Positions 54,701-63,600 of a stretch of 64,000 nt of DNA are shown piece by piece. Every line of letters starts with the position of its first letter. Within the stretch, counting starts at the first letter, position 1. This DNA comes from Symsagittifera roscoffensis (Eukaryota; Xenacoelomorpha; Acoela; Convolutidae), in assembly GCF_963678635.1 (NCBI RefSeq), contig NC_087065.1, positions 36,855,888-36,919,887 of the forward strand, read 5' to 3'. The notes under the pieces were generated by a model. The model saw nothing but the letters and a program-made list of their open reading frames with translations. It was not told the DNA's origin and ran no database searches. The translations under genes and the position numbers were made by a program.

Positions 54701-57700
54701 AAATCCACTATGAGCCCCGCCTGTTGTTTGAGTGTGAGACTCTTAATCATGTATATAAAAAACAAGAGCTCGCCATGTCATTTGGACCAACTTTTGAAAA
54801 TAAATATTTTTATTGTTAACCTCATTATTTCGAGAAATATTTGAAACTAAAGTTCAGTTTTGTAATTTCGCTTTGAAATTCATTCATTTCTAGTAACCTT
54901 CAAAAATCAACTGGCATTGGTGAAGCAGGATTCTATCAAGATACTTCTCAAACCAGTCTACCAGCGTCCCTTCAGACCTCCAGATGAGTGCCTCACCTTC
55001 TTCGGGAGACTCTTGTTGTCCGAGGATCGAGCCACGATTCCATCCTGTCCTCTAGACAATGACGTCATTGAGATGATTGGGAACAGACCTGTGGTGTTCA
55101 CGTTAGTTATACAACTGGAGAAAAAACTAGGCAAAATTGCACTTGAAAAAATTATCAAGTACTAATGCACGAAGCGAGTTTTATTGTTTTGGCTAGCTGA
55201 AAAAAAATTGTCAAAGAATATTTTTCCAAGTTGGATTTGTTTCCGAGTTTTAGTAAACCAATTTTGCCATTCGATTGCTTAACGAAATTTAAGCATTTGC
55301 TTTGAAAATTTTTCTCTCTAAACTTTGGCTCCAATTCGCCTGAAACTTAAGCGTAATTTTAGCACTGAACGAAAACTTTTACTATGTGCTAAGCTGTTTT
55401 CAACGAAAGATTTTAATTTTATGCAGGTATAAACTAGTGATGTAGCATCTCAAGTCTTCCAGTTCAGTTTTTTCAACGAAAGTTTTTTGTTTCAGTTATC
55501 CGGTTATCTGGATTGTATGTACTATTGGTTTCTATTTAGGTTTTAATTCAACTAGCATGATCTCTTTTTCCGATTAGATGCAAAATATCAATGCTGCTTG
55601 ATAAATTTTGTGTCAAAGCTGTATAATTAAATCTTCACTGCTTTTTTGGCTAAGGAAAGTCACTCTTAATCGGCCATTGCATCCCGCATGCTCCAAAAGA
55701 ATTTAATTGTTGAAGAATTGGTATTCTCTCCTGGCTTGTATTAATTTTTCTTCGACCTCTAAGGACTCTTTTTTTCGTTATTTGCTGCGTGAGTTTGAGA
55801 ATCGCAGCTTCTTCTCTGTGTAGAACACGGTGAAATAAAAAATTCATCTATTGCTTCATTTTCTCAAACTTGGTTGTTCTAGAAAGATGCCGTTTCTTCT
55901 TTACTAAGCGATCATTGCTGTTTGATTGCTTAGTAATCTATCCTAAATTATAAGTCGCACCTAAGTTGGGTCCGCTTCTTTTGGGTCGTCTAGAGAAGTC
56001 TTGTCCAGTGGTCTTCGTGCTCTGATTTGTCTAGTTCGCGAATATCTCGAGTTACTATTTTATCGAAGTTAGAGAAAAAACTAATTTCTGTTTTTATCAA
56101 AAAAGTGCTTTTTATAATTTTGTAAAATTGAAAAGGAAAATTTATTTATTTGGAAACTGAAATTATTAGAATAGAGAACTTGCTGCTGAGTGAGCAAAAT
56201 GAAACACTGAAGGTTTCAGGCCAGTCTTTTTGCTCGTAAGCATAAACCGGCGGCTGATTGATCTATTAAAGTACTCAGGTTTCACCTGCTCCTTTAATCT
56301 CCCTTCATCACAAGAGAATTTTCAACTAGATTTTATTTGATTTTTACAAATCAAATATCCCTAACTTTTTAGTCCCCTCTGATTAAAACCGCAGCCTTCA
56401 GCTCGATTTTATTAAAAATTCAGTATTTTCTCTGATGTATCATATTCCAGGTGCATCTCTGCTTAATCAAAGCAAGGAGAAATCCTGGGCAGCCGGCAAG
56501 ACTATTAAATATTAATCCATTTTAATTTAAGTTATAGTTAAAAGGGACGTGTAAGTAATCGCCGCCCTGATGAAATACTGAGCATGAAAAAATGAGAAAA
56601 ATACGACAAGTTTTTAAAAAGTAGTGGATTTTTCAAAACAAAATTTTATAGTCCTAATAAGAATAAAACAGTCAATGTCTGATTTAGTGAATAGAGGTAT
56701 TGTTTTCAATGGCACGCTCCAATTTAGAATTGGGTTGTTAAATAAACATTTTAGACAAGGGTGCTTTGTGTGTATAGAACTTACAATAATACACTTCGAA
56801 TTCAAAAAGAGTCATGTTAAGATACTTTGCTTCTCGATAGCTCTAAATTTGAAAATCAATGAGCTAATAATTAATTTAAAACATTTTGAGCTTAAAATTT
56901 TGAAAAAAAAAACGTCTTTCTTGATTTTTGTTACAACTTTCAACGACGATGCCGGATTAAAACTTGTTCTTCGGGTGTTTTTTTTTCTCCAGACAAATTT
57001 CGTCTTTTTAACTAGCAGTGTTTGATGGATTTTTTTTGTATCATTCGAAAGTTATTGTTGTCCTGAGCTCAAATTTAAAAATATCTATATTTCAGCTGTG
57101 ATCATTTATGTACTTTATTTCAGCTGTGATCATTTATGTACTTTATTTCAGCTGTGATCATTTATGTGAAGTTATGAGTGTTCAAAAATATCACTTTGTA
57201 CTTAGTATAGCTCGTGGGGGATGATTGTCTAAAAACCTCAAAAAATAATGAAGTTTTTTTTAGAATTTCGTTTATTTTTTATTTCGGTTAAAACCGAACA
57301 CTATTCCATAGACCTTAAAATGCAGCCGGAACACTCAGGGCTTTGTTTAAGCGAGCAGCACGAAAAATGCGCTGCACGAAACTACTAGTTTTAAGTTCAC
57401 GCGTAGTATAGCTGACAATTTTCGCAGTGAGTTGGTGCAAGCTGATCGATTCAACTTTGAAATAAGATACAAAAAATCATTAAATTTTTTTTGAATCAAA
57501 CTTATCAAACCAAAACGGCAATAAAAATCAAAAAATTATTTCACTCGAGTAAAATTAAAATTAAGCACAAACTAGCTATTTTAAACGGCCTAGCTTAAGC
57601 ATAAATAAACCGGTTTTTCTAACCGGTTTTTCTCGACACTGGGAAAAATTTTTCTAATTTATTTAATATCATTTGAATAACAAGTGAAAAATTTTTAATA

Positions 57701-60700
57701 TGATATATCACTCAACTCTCTGCGATGATTATTTGTGGTAGCTGATTTTGTGCGAAAAAAATCTTAAACCGAATACGAAAGTCCCTCCCCCTTTTTCAAA
57801 TGGCCGGAACAATTAGACCATACTGTTTCAGGGCGAAGCATTTCGGCGTAGTCAAGAAACTGCCGGTTGTTGGGAACCCCAAATTGGTTGCAGATTTCGC
57901 AGAGAGGAACAATCTGTTGTCTGAGTTGTCTGTCAGCTTCGACATCTATCTCCTTGGCTACCCTGGGAGAGGTCTCCTGCAGAGCATCTTCCACCAGATG
58001 ACTATTGGAGGATTCATTCGATCTTCAGCGCCTCTTGTGTTTCTTGAGCCAAACGTGAGCATTTAATAAACAAGAAGAATTCGAGCTCTATATAGCTTTG
58101 AGATAAACGACTGAAATCAATTGAAACTACTCGTAAGAACCAAAAAGGGGGTCTTTTCAAAGGGTAAGGATGCAAATTACTGGCGTATGGGATCTGTTTT
58201 ATAAGAAATATGTTAATAAAAATCAAAATTAATGATCATTCGAATGATATCTTTATATTTTGTACAGAGTTGCTATGGAAAATGAAAAGATGCAAATCAG
58301 ATTTAAATAATTCGGTTTTTTCCATAGCTTGGATCATTTTTTTAATAAATTTTGAGATTCTTGCTGACTAGGCTCTCATTTATTTTCAATTGCTCTTTTC
58401 AGGGCGATGTGAGAGTTGAAATTTTACAAGCGAGGGGCCAAACCCAGTCCTTCATTGCCCACACTAACTTACGACTGAGCTCGTGGTATCACCTCACACT
58501 CACTATAGACGCGAGAGCAGTGGGGACACTCTATGTGTGCAAGTACGATCAACCAGAAAACTCACCGCTGAAAAAATGTCTCGAATACGTCTTCCAATTC
58601 AAACAAGCAATGCAATACAACCCATACGTGAACAGCTTTGTGGTCGGAGGAAGTATGAAACATCAATCAGTTTCGGGCTTTATTTGCAATTTCAACGTGC
58701 ACCTAAACCGAATTGTCACAGTGCCGAAGCGAAGAACAAAGCAATCCGAAATTATGACTCAGCTGGTTGATTTAGAAATAGCAAAATTCGATACGCATTG
58801 TCTCACATTTCTCGACAAAGTTGAAGCTTTGATCAAATATTTCCAAATTAGGGCTGAAAATCGGAAGTCTAAAATGCAATGTGACGCATTGCCTTGGGCA
58901 TCTAAAATTTCTGTCGACAAGAGAGTTAGTCCGATATCTGTTAAATGGTCTAGTAAACACAAATTTATCAGAAGTCTCTTGAAAAAGGACTTAATGAATG
59001 GCCTGAAGGTTTCTTTTGATAACCAAACGTACTTACAGCAACTAGGGCGATCATTGTACCTAAAAGCAAGAATGTCTCTCGGAATTGGCTTACATGAGTT
59101 CAAATACAAGCTCGTTCCTTATGTGCTTCAATCGTCGTGTCTTGGCAATAGTATTGCTTCATATATGGCTTCCGTTATGTACTATTCGGGCTTTGGCGTT
59201 CCTTTAGACGACGAAAAGGGCTCGTCGTACTTGCTTCGAAGTGCTCTGCTAGACGATCGTCTCGGCTTATTGTCACTGGGGTTCAAGTACTACTATGGAC
59301 TGAATGGGTTCCCCGTGGACTATAGTATATCGTGGCGATATTACATGGATGCCGCTTGGATGTTCCGAGACGACCGTGAACAGCACAAGGAGAATGACGT
59401 CATGACTGAAGTTGTCCGGTTGACTGACAAGAAGGCCCTGGAAATGTACTTGGGAAAAGAGAGTGACTACTTCCAGGTTAACTTTTCCCAAAAAAAATCT
59501 CAAGCTCTTATTGTTTTTCACGCGATCGAACATTTAAAAGATTAAAATAGCATTGTGCTTTTAGAAGTAGTGTTAGACATTAGTTTAAAAAAAATGGAAC
59601 ATTCTCTGCGGTTTTACTTTTTTTTTCAATTGTTTCATTCAGAAAAAAAGATGGGGTTGTGACATCAAATAATGGTACTAAGTCATTACACGAATCGAGT
59701 TGATGATCAATTGTTTGAGTGCTCAATTTATGCAGGTTAAATTTTCCAATGTTTCTGACGAAAAATATAGCCTCCTCTTAAATTATCGCCGAATTCGTTT
59801 TTTTTTTTGGTTTTGTCATTTTTGCTCATGTATATGCTTAATGAATCATAACCTGTGTGTGACGGTTGTTGTAAATAGAACTGTGACTAATTATAGTGGC
59901 TGAAGATGCAAGCTGGCCAGGGCATAGAGAGTGCCAGGCAGGAGATGGGTCGGATGTTGTTCTGGGGGTCCAAGGGGGTGGACAGGGACACTGGGGCAGC
60001 TGTGAACTACTACAGACAACTAGCAGACACGGGCGACACCACCGGACAATTCGATCTAGGTAAGTATGCTTTTGGTTTCAAAATTGCCATTTTAAGTACT
60101 TTTAGCAAATTTTTTCAATTGTTTTGGCCAGTTTTTTAGATACTATGCTTAGATATTGAAAAGATCGGCAAATAATGCGGTGCTCAACCTGCGTTTGCCG
60201 ATTGAAAAAACTTGATTGTTTGAGTAATGTAATGATTAAACTTTGTGCACCAGTATTATGAAGCTCTTAGTTGTTTGTTTTAATGAAATGTTCGACTCGG
60301 AGTCTTTTCCTGACGATTGTAAAATAGCGAAAGTGATTGCCCTGTTCAAAATTGGAAGTGAAATTGATTTCGATAATTACCGACTCATCAGCCTTCTATC
60401 AACTATAAGCAAAACTTTTGAAAAACTAATTTATAGAAGATTGGTCAAATTTTTACAGAAGTATAAAATTCTTTGCCCTGAACAGTTTGGCTTCAGACAA
60501 AAACATTCATGTGTACAGGCAATCTCACGTATAGTCGAATATATGCGCTCAGTTTTGGAACGAAGAGATAGTGGAATGGCACAATTTCTAGATTTTAAGA
60601 AAGCATTCGACACTGTCGATCACGATATCTTAATCATTAAATAAGAAAAATATGGGTTCCGTGGTAAATTTTTAAATTTGTTGAAAAATTGTTTAATTAA

Positions 60701-63360
60701 CAGAGTACAATTTGTAAGTGATGGTATCATAAATTCTTCATTTGAAAAAATAACTTGTGGAGTTCCCCATGGTTCGGTTTTAGGTCCTTTATTGTTCTTG
60801 ATTTATATCGATGATATTTCAAATGTAACAAAAACATCCGAGATATGCCTTTTTGCCGATGATACTGCTATTGTTGGTTCTGGTAAAACGAGAGCGTTTT
60901 TGAAAGAATTCAGAACAGATACTCAGAGCCTAAATGACTGGTGTAATGTCAACAAGTTATCGATTAATACAGGCAAGAGTAAACTGATGGGTTTTGGTAA
61001 AGCTATGCCTGATGCCTCAATTTCCATTGCTGGTGAAAACATGGAAAATAAAGACAGTTTCAAATACTTGGGTTTTGAAATTCACAAAAAATTGAATTTT
61101 GATATGCAGACTGTAAAAGTTTGCACGAAAATTTCCAAATTTAATGGTGTTTTATATCGAGGAAGATCTTGTTTCTCTTAATTAAGTTTTACATTGCATA
61201 CGTGATTTCACTAATTTTTTATGCCTTATTAGCTTATGAATGTACATCCAAAATCAAACCTTGATAAAATTTTCTTGGCACAGAAAAAAATCATAAGAAC
61301 CATTTTGTTCCTTCGAAAGTATGATCATGTGTCGGAGTATTTTTCAAAATTCCAGCTTCAGAGTTTACATGAAATTTTTATCAGCCAATTGTTTTCCGAG
61401 ACAATATTTCAGTTCCTTGGAGAATCGCCTTTAAAATTTTTGAATCTTGATTATTTAAAAACGCGTCGTAGTACCCGGTCGAATAATTTAGGTTGTATAC
61501 CCTTACCTTTAAGAAAATCAAAGTTAGCACAAAATTCGGTTTCGTACAAAATTGTGAAATGCTTTAATTTCCTAATGTCAAATAACCTATTGCCTCTTAA
61601 CCTTAACGAGTTTACTGACAAACAGAAGAAAGACTTCCACGTGAAATTAAAAAAAGTGTACTTAAATGACAATCGATTACTTGCTGACATGTTTATAGGG
61701 TAAATTTCGTGTACCCTCATATTTTAACTCGGTTTTGCTTTCACTCTTTTATCTAGGTTTCCCTTAGGTTACTGCTAGTTGGGCTGTACTGCCCGTACAG
61801 TAACCTTAATGCAGTATTTAAGTACACATATGTGATCTTTATACTGTCTCTAAATTCAAATTCACTTAGTCAAATAAAATTTTATTTGCCAATGAATCTT
61901 ACTTCGTACAATTTCGCCTAAATGATTTCACCCAAAGCCTTATTTAACTTGAAACTTTTCTCTAAACAATTTCACCCTAATGATTTTTAAGGTGAAATTG
62001 TTTAGAGACTTGAAACTTTTCTCTAAACAATTTCACCTTAATGATTTAATGATTTCCCAGGTTTGTAGGTGAAACGAGCGCGGTTCACCTACAAACCTGG
62101 GAACCGCGCTCGTTTCTTCTAAGAAAGTTTCACCTATACTATAAAAACAAGTAGCAACTCCACTGCAGGCGTGGACCTAGGACTTTCTAGAAGGGAGGAA
62201 GATCGGGTTTCCAATAAATTAAAAATTGTGTCGATCTTTTTTAGGTCTAACGAATTGATTTTTCGGGCCCTCCCAAAACACTATAAAGACCCTATATAGA
62301 CAAAACTTTGTGCAAGTTTTTAGGAACTTCTTAGACGGTTTTGACTAAAATATTGAGTTTTTCTTCACCATTCTGAAAATAGGTAAATTGGAGCCAAATG
62401 TCCCTTTAAAAAATTTAAGTTCGCTCGGCCGAACATGAACTTCATAAAATAGGTCAAAAAAAAGAATCAAAGGTGACGTGACGTGGGTTCAAAATCGACA
62501 GGATGTAGTTTTGTTTGAAATTTGATTGGCTTTGTTTTGTTCTAGGAATAGTGTTGTTGCGCGGACAGGGTGGGGTGGATAAAGATGAGCAGAAAGGGCT
62601 GTCCTATCTGAAGAGGGCGGCCGACCAGGGTCACCAGGGAGCAGTGTCTGCACTTGGGTGGCACTACCTCCTCAAAAGAGAGTACGACTTCGCTTTCAAG
62701 TACTTGGACATGGCTGCCAGGCAAGGTACATACAATGTCATGCCAATAAAGAATTGGCCAAAATCAAAGTTCCCTTCAATGATAAAAAATTTTGCGGCAA
62801 ATTGTTTTTTTAAGAACAAAAAGTTGAATTTAAAAAAAAAACGAATGAAAATCTTAAGCTATCAAAATTAGGTCTTTTGACTGGCCACAAAATTATGACC
62901 AACGGCAGTTATTTTCCTCTGAGTGAATGAAGCCTATAGAGTGGCTCACGTAATCTTCGGAAAGTGATTATCTCAAAAGTATAAATATATCCATTGAGCA
63001 ATGAAGTGTTTTACTTACAAAATTTTCTTTTTTTCAGGCAATCGGGATGCTATGCATAATTTAGGCTACATGTACGAAAATGGACTTGTGAAAGGTGTTC
63101 CACGGAACAACTCCGCCTCTTATCTCTACTTCATTGATGCCGCCAACCGAGGTCAACCTGACTCCGCTCTCTCCGTCTCAGTGGGTCAAATTTACGGGGA
63201 TGGAATCATGATTCAGAACCCCGTATCGGCTGCGGGGTGGGCCCGAAACCAGGCAGAGAAATCGTCGGCTGTCGGCAGGCTGCTGCAACAGGGGTTGAAG
63301 GCGTACCTTAAGGGGCGATGTGTTACACTTCAATTACCAGCTGCAAGATTAAAGCAATAA
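39396..63360 (+). CDS. SEL1L3: SEL1L3-like Sel1-repeat protein, seven exons
   Basis: Secretory-pathway protein of the sel-1 homologue 3 family (molecular function little known). Exons: 39396-39780, 54894-55101, 57832-58054, 58403-59476, 59897-60059, 62546-62725, 63038-63360. All six junctions keep phase (1, 2, 0, 0, 1, 1) and the sum is 2556 nt, 851 residues plus stop. Exon 1 gives a signal peptide (MSLWSLWFLITSTVIFIGF). Exon 2 has YQRPFRPPDECLTF and RPVVFT, as in vertebrate SEL1L3. Exon 4 carries a LamG-like sheet (SWYHLTLTID, SFVVGGSMK) and the first Sel1 repeats. Exons 5-7 hold further repeats (ARQEMGRMLFWGSKGVD, GAVSALGWHYL, AMHNLGYMYENG). It is shorter than the vertebrate protein (about 1130). 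Other exons in intron 1 cannot be excluded. Confidence 0.85.
39781..43422. repeat. SEL1L3-like intron 1, left part: several repeats
   Basis: A dispersed repeat at about 40000-40330 (TGTGAGTTTTTGTTCCGACC, ACCGGTTTGAAAGTTTTGG) recurs at 45855-46150 and, inverted, at 57590-57800. A second element at 40860-41110 ends in hairpin GCTAAGCTCTGCTTCGCC. A tRNA-like SINE follows at 41444-41978. From 42000 to 43422 I see no feature. Confidence 0.5.
41444..41978 (+). repeat. tRNA-like composite SINE, family 2, copy 1
   Basis: Begins with a perfect hairpin ACACAAGC-ATA-GCTTGTGT and ends with the hairpin GCGAAGTGAAACTTCGGCTC. The middle holds Pol III-like boxes TAGCTTAGAGGTAGGGA (about 41652) and GGTTCGAACCT (about 41693). 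It is closely matched over its length by 46435-46974. Confidence 0.7.
43423..44247 (+). CDS. MRRF: Mitochondrial ribosome recycling factor, intronless, nested in an intron
   Basis: Releases mitochondrial ribosomes from mRNA after termination, together with EF-G2. The first ATG at 43423 gives 274 residues. The N-terminus MNISRSCFSRSLLVKHFSLK is Arg/Lys/Ser-rich without acids, as in mitochondrial presequences. The RRF domain occupies about residues 115-274: LKMIAQLKSTVSEVSIEPVD, VEAIVKSLKENY, the three-helix hinge VTKQYREQLCDISKSKAKVA, and a C-terminal helix ending KLDKLLTHQTLKLMNAD. The length fits animal MRRF. It lies on the same strand as the surrounding SEL1L3-like gene, wholly inside its first intron. 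Lack of introns suggests retroposition, but the frame is intact and no poly(A) tail is seen. Confidence 0.85.
   Translation: MNISRSCFSRSLLVKHFSLKKTTLRAQILAPIFFQLKNISANCTCRSIWTSAICFKKTSGSKKLKTKQTSAVEPSLDDFDNIVDSEHLTSQINSIETNLRDTFDREVILRPPLSTFENISVEVVDNSSGYSEKVELKMIAQLKSTVSEVSIEPVDPKDVEAIVKSLKENYSQSWPKIEDTEPTPTIKVQLMRVTKQYREQLCDISKSKAKVAKEEAKKVFDVANKKINKMKKNGEIMDDEYISVRDALVLWNKFNMTKLDKLLTHQTLKLMNAD
44248..45854. other. Intron stretch without a recognised gene
   Basis: AT-rich sequence. Short open frames (for example 45308-45493) have no motif and are not flanked by convincing splice sites in the phase needed for the host gene. Confidence 0.45.
45855..46974 (+). repeat. Dispersed repeat copy followed by family 2 SINE copy 2
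   Basis: 45855-46150 matches 40020-40330 and includes a direct 37-bp duplication (CGGGAAAACTAATTGAAATT repeated at 46032 and 46068). 46435-46974 is the second family 2 SINE: 5' hairpin ACACGAGCATAGCTTGTGT, boxes TAGCTTAGAGGTAGGGA and GGTTCGAACCT, 3' end GCTAAGTGCAACTTCGCCTC. Confidence 0.7.
46975..48203. repeat. Diverged repeat copies in intron 1
   Basis: 47020-47085 resembles the 1061-type repeat (TTGAGCTCAAGGCATTG ... GATGATAAAAAGAATTTTC). 47878-48140 resembles 40870-41105 (TTTTTTCCGGCTCGACG, TATGTTTGTGTTGTATCG) but lacks the terminal hairpin. No gene. Confidence 0.5.
48204..51021 (+). mobile_element. Helitron-like element, tandem member 1
   Basis: Preceded by A, it starts TCTATTATATATTTAAATGC and ends with the hairpin GCACCGAAGGTGC, GTTAAACG and CTAG at 51018-51021. 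The 2818-bp body is mostly an array of ~155-bp monomers (about 48500-50560), then a distinct 3' segment from about 50560. A 660-bp higher-order repeat is visible (48650-49160 against 49310-49820). No transposase coding sequence. Confidence 0.8.
51022..52422 (+). mobile_element. Helitron-like element, tandem member 2
   Basis: Begins TCTTTTATATATTTAAATGC immediately after the CTAG of member 1 and ends GCACCGAAGGTGC, GTTAAACG, CTAG (52419-52422). It is 1401 bp, with fewer core monomers (about four) and the same 3' segment. Confidence 0.8.
52423..53981 (+). mobile_element. Helitron-like element, tandem member 3
   Basis: Begins TCTATTATATATTTAAATGC directly after the CTAG of member 2 and ends GCACCGGAGGTGC, GATGAACG, CTAT (53978-53981); the last base differs from the canonical CTAG. 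It is 1559 bp, and part of the 3' segment is duplicated inside it (53160-53390 against 53480-53720). Confidence 0.75.
53982..54893. other. End of intron 1, no feature seen
   Basis: AT-rich sequence up to the TTTCTAG acceptor before exon 2. No repeat or gene recognised. Confidence 0.5.
54894..55101 (+). CDS. SEL1L3: SEL1L3-like exon 2
   Basis: Acceptor TTTCTAG; begins in phase 1 and ends GTGTTCAC before GTTAGT in phase 2. It encodes TFKNQLALVKQDSIKILLKP, then VYQRPFRPPDECLTFFGRLL and GNRPVVFT, the most recognisable N-terminal block of SEL1L3. Confidence 0.85.
55102..57831. repeat. SEL1L3-like intron 2: repeats
   Basis: No gene. At 57030-57375 an inverted copy of the 830-1382 repeat family carries three tandem 28-bp units (TTTCAGCTGTGATCATTTAT...) at about 57090-57170. 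At 57590-57800 an inverted copy of the 40000-40330 family contains ACCGGTTTTTCTAACCGG. 55110-57000 shows nothing recognisable. Confidence 0.5.
57832..58054 (+). CDS. SEL1L3: SEL1L3-like exon 3
   Basis: Acceptor CTGTTTCAG; it joins in phase 2 and ends GAGCCAAAC before GTGAGC in phase 0. It encodes KHFGVVKKLPVVGNPKLVAD ... SVSFDIYLLG ... PLVFLEPN, which leads into the LamG-like domain. Confidence 0.8.
58403..59476 (+). CDS. SEL1L3: SEL1L3-like exon 4, LamG-like domain and first Sel1 repeats
   Basis: The largest exon, 358 codons, phase 0 at both ends (acceptor TCTTTTCAG, donor GTTAAC). The first ~110 residues form the rest of the concanavalin-like sheet (DVRVEILQARGQTQSF, SSWYHLTLTID, NSFVVGGSMKHQSVSGFICN). 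A linker follows, then Sel1-type helix pairs (SIASYMASVMYYSGFGVPLD, GLLSLGFKYYYGLNGFPVDY). Confidence 0.9.
59897..60059 (+). CDS. SEL1L3: SEL1L3-like exon 5, Sel1 repeat
   Basis: Acceptor AATTATAG, phase 0 start, phase 1 end before GTAAGT. Encodes WLKMQAGQGIESARQEMGRM, LFWGSKGVDRDTGAAVNYYR and ends QFDLG. Base composition is clearly more GC-rich than the introns, as in exons 2 and 6. Confidence 0.9.
60215..61745 (+). pseudogene. 5'-truncated LINE (non-LTR retrotransposon) with broken RT
   Basis: The reverse transcriptase palm is recognisable in order: NYRLISLLSTISKTFEKLIY, QFGFRQKHSC, FLDFKKAFDTVDHDI, an in-frame TAA at 60642-60644, then CGVPHGSVLGPLLFLIYIDD, the catalytic FADDTAIVG and a thumb KLSINTGKSKLMGF. 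Frame breaks follow near 61180 and again near 61236, then a LINE C-terminal region (QKKIIRTILF) to 61703. Endonuclease and ORF1 are missing. It resembles Jockey/CR1-type LINEs and sits in SEL1L3-like intron 5, same strand. Confidence 0.85.
61949..62116. repeat. Cluster of interlocking perfect inverted repeats
   Basis: 61988-62008 and 62020-62040 are a perfect 21-bp inverted pair with an 11-nt loop. A direct repeat of about 38 bp (ACTTGAAACTTTTCTCTAAA...) occurs at 61949 and 62008. 62056-62073 and 62084-62101 form an 18-bp perfect pair (CCCAGGTTTGTAGGTGAA). 62071-62086 and 62101-62116 form a 16-bp perfect pair (GAAACGAGCGCGGTTC). The last two overlap in an A-B-A'-B' order, so both stems can form together only as a pseudoknot. 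Confidence 0.9.
62165..62400 (+). repeat. Dispersed repeat, copy 1 (GGCGTGGACCTAGG type)
   Basis: GCAGGCGTGGACCTAGGAC, GGGAGGAAGATC, AATTGATTTTTCGGGCCCTC and CAAAACACTATAAAGACCC match 63384-63600 in order. The CAG-GGCG-GGACC-AGG start resembles hAT-type MITE ends common in aquatic invertebrates; class uncertain. Confidence 0.5.
62546..62725 (+). CDS. SEL1L3: SEL1L3-like exon 6, Sel1 repeat
   Basis: Acceptor TGTTCTAG, 180 nt, phase 1 at both ends. Encodes IVLLRGQGGVDKDEQKGLSY, LKRAADQGHQGAVSALGWHY and LDMAARQ, a classic Sel1 helix pair. Confidence 0.9.
63038..63360 (+). CDS. SEL1L3: SEL1L3-like exon 7, last Sel1 repeats and stop
   Basis: Acceptor TTTTTTTCAG, phase 1. Encodes NRDAMHNLGYMYENGLVKGV, YFIDAANRGQPDSALSVSVG and AVGRLLQQGLKAYLKG, aligned with the vertebrate protein, then an unrelated tail RCVTLQLPAARLKQ to the TAA. 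AATAAA overlaps the stop codon (63356). Vertebrate SEL1L3 continues further, so the end is truncated, frameshifted near the GGGG run at 63313, or spliced to a further exon outside the window. Confidence 0.8.
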
Positions 63361-63383
63361 ATGTCAAGTAAACTATTTATACA

Positions 63384-63600
63384 GGAGCGGATCTAAGGTT
63401 TTCTCCAGGGGGAGAGGCTAATTTTCAAAAAAAAGTTCGTTGGAAATTCTTAAGGCCGACTAAATTGATTTTTCGAGCTTTCCCAAAGTACTAGAAATAC
63501 CCTATTCTGCAAAAAAATTTGGGCACTTTGAGCAAAAGCTTACATTGGGCTTTTTTGCAGGGTTCTGACCAAAAAATCGCATTTTTTGGCGCGCTTTCCT
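63384..63600 (+). repeat. Dispersed repeat, copy 2
   Basis: AGGAGCGGATCTAAGGTTTT, GGGGGAGAGG, AATTGATTTTTCGAGC and TTTCCCAAAGTACTA match 62165-62400. The rest of the window to 64000 shows no further feature. Confidence 0.5.

Noticed and set aside
58759-59533. Minus-strand frames opposite SEL1L3-like exon 4
   Set aside because: Antisense shadows of a strongly supported exon.
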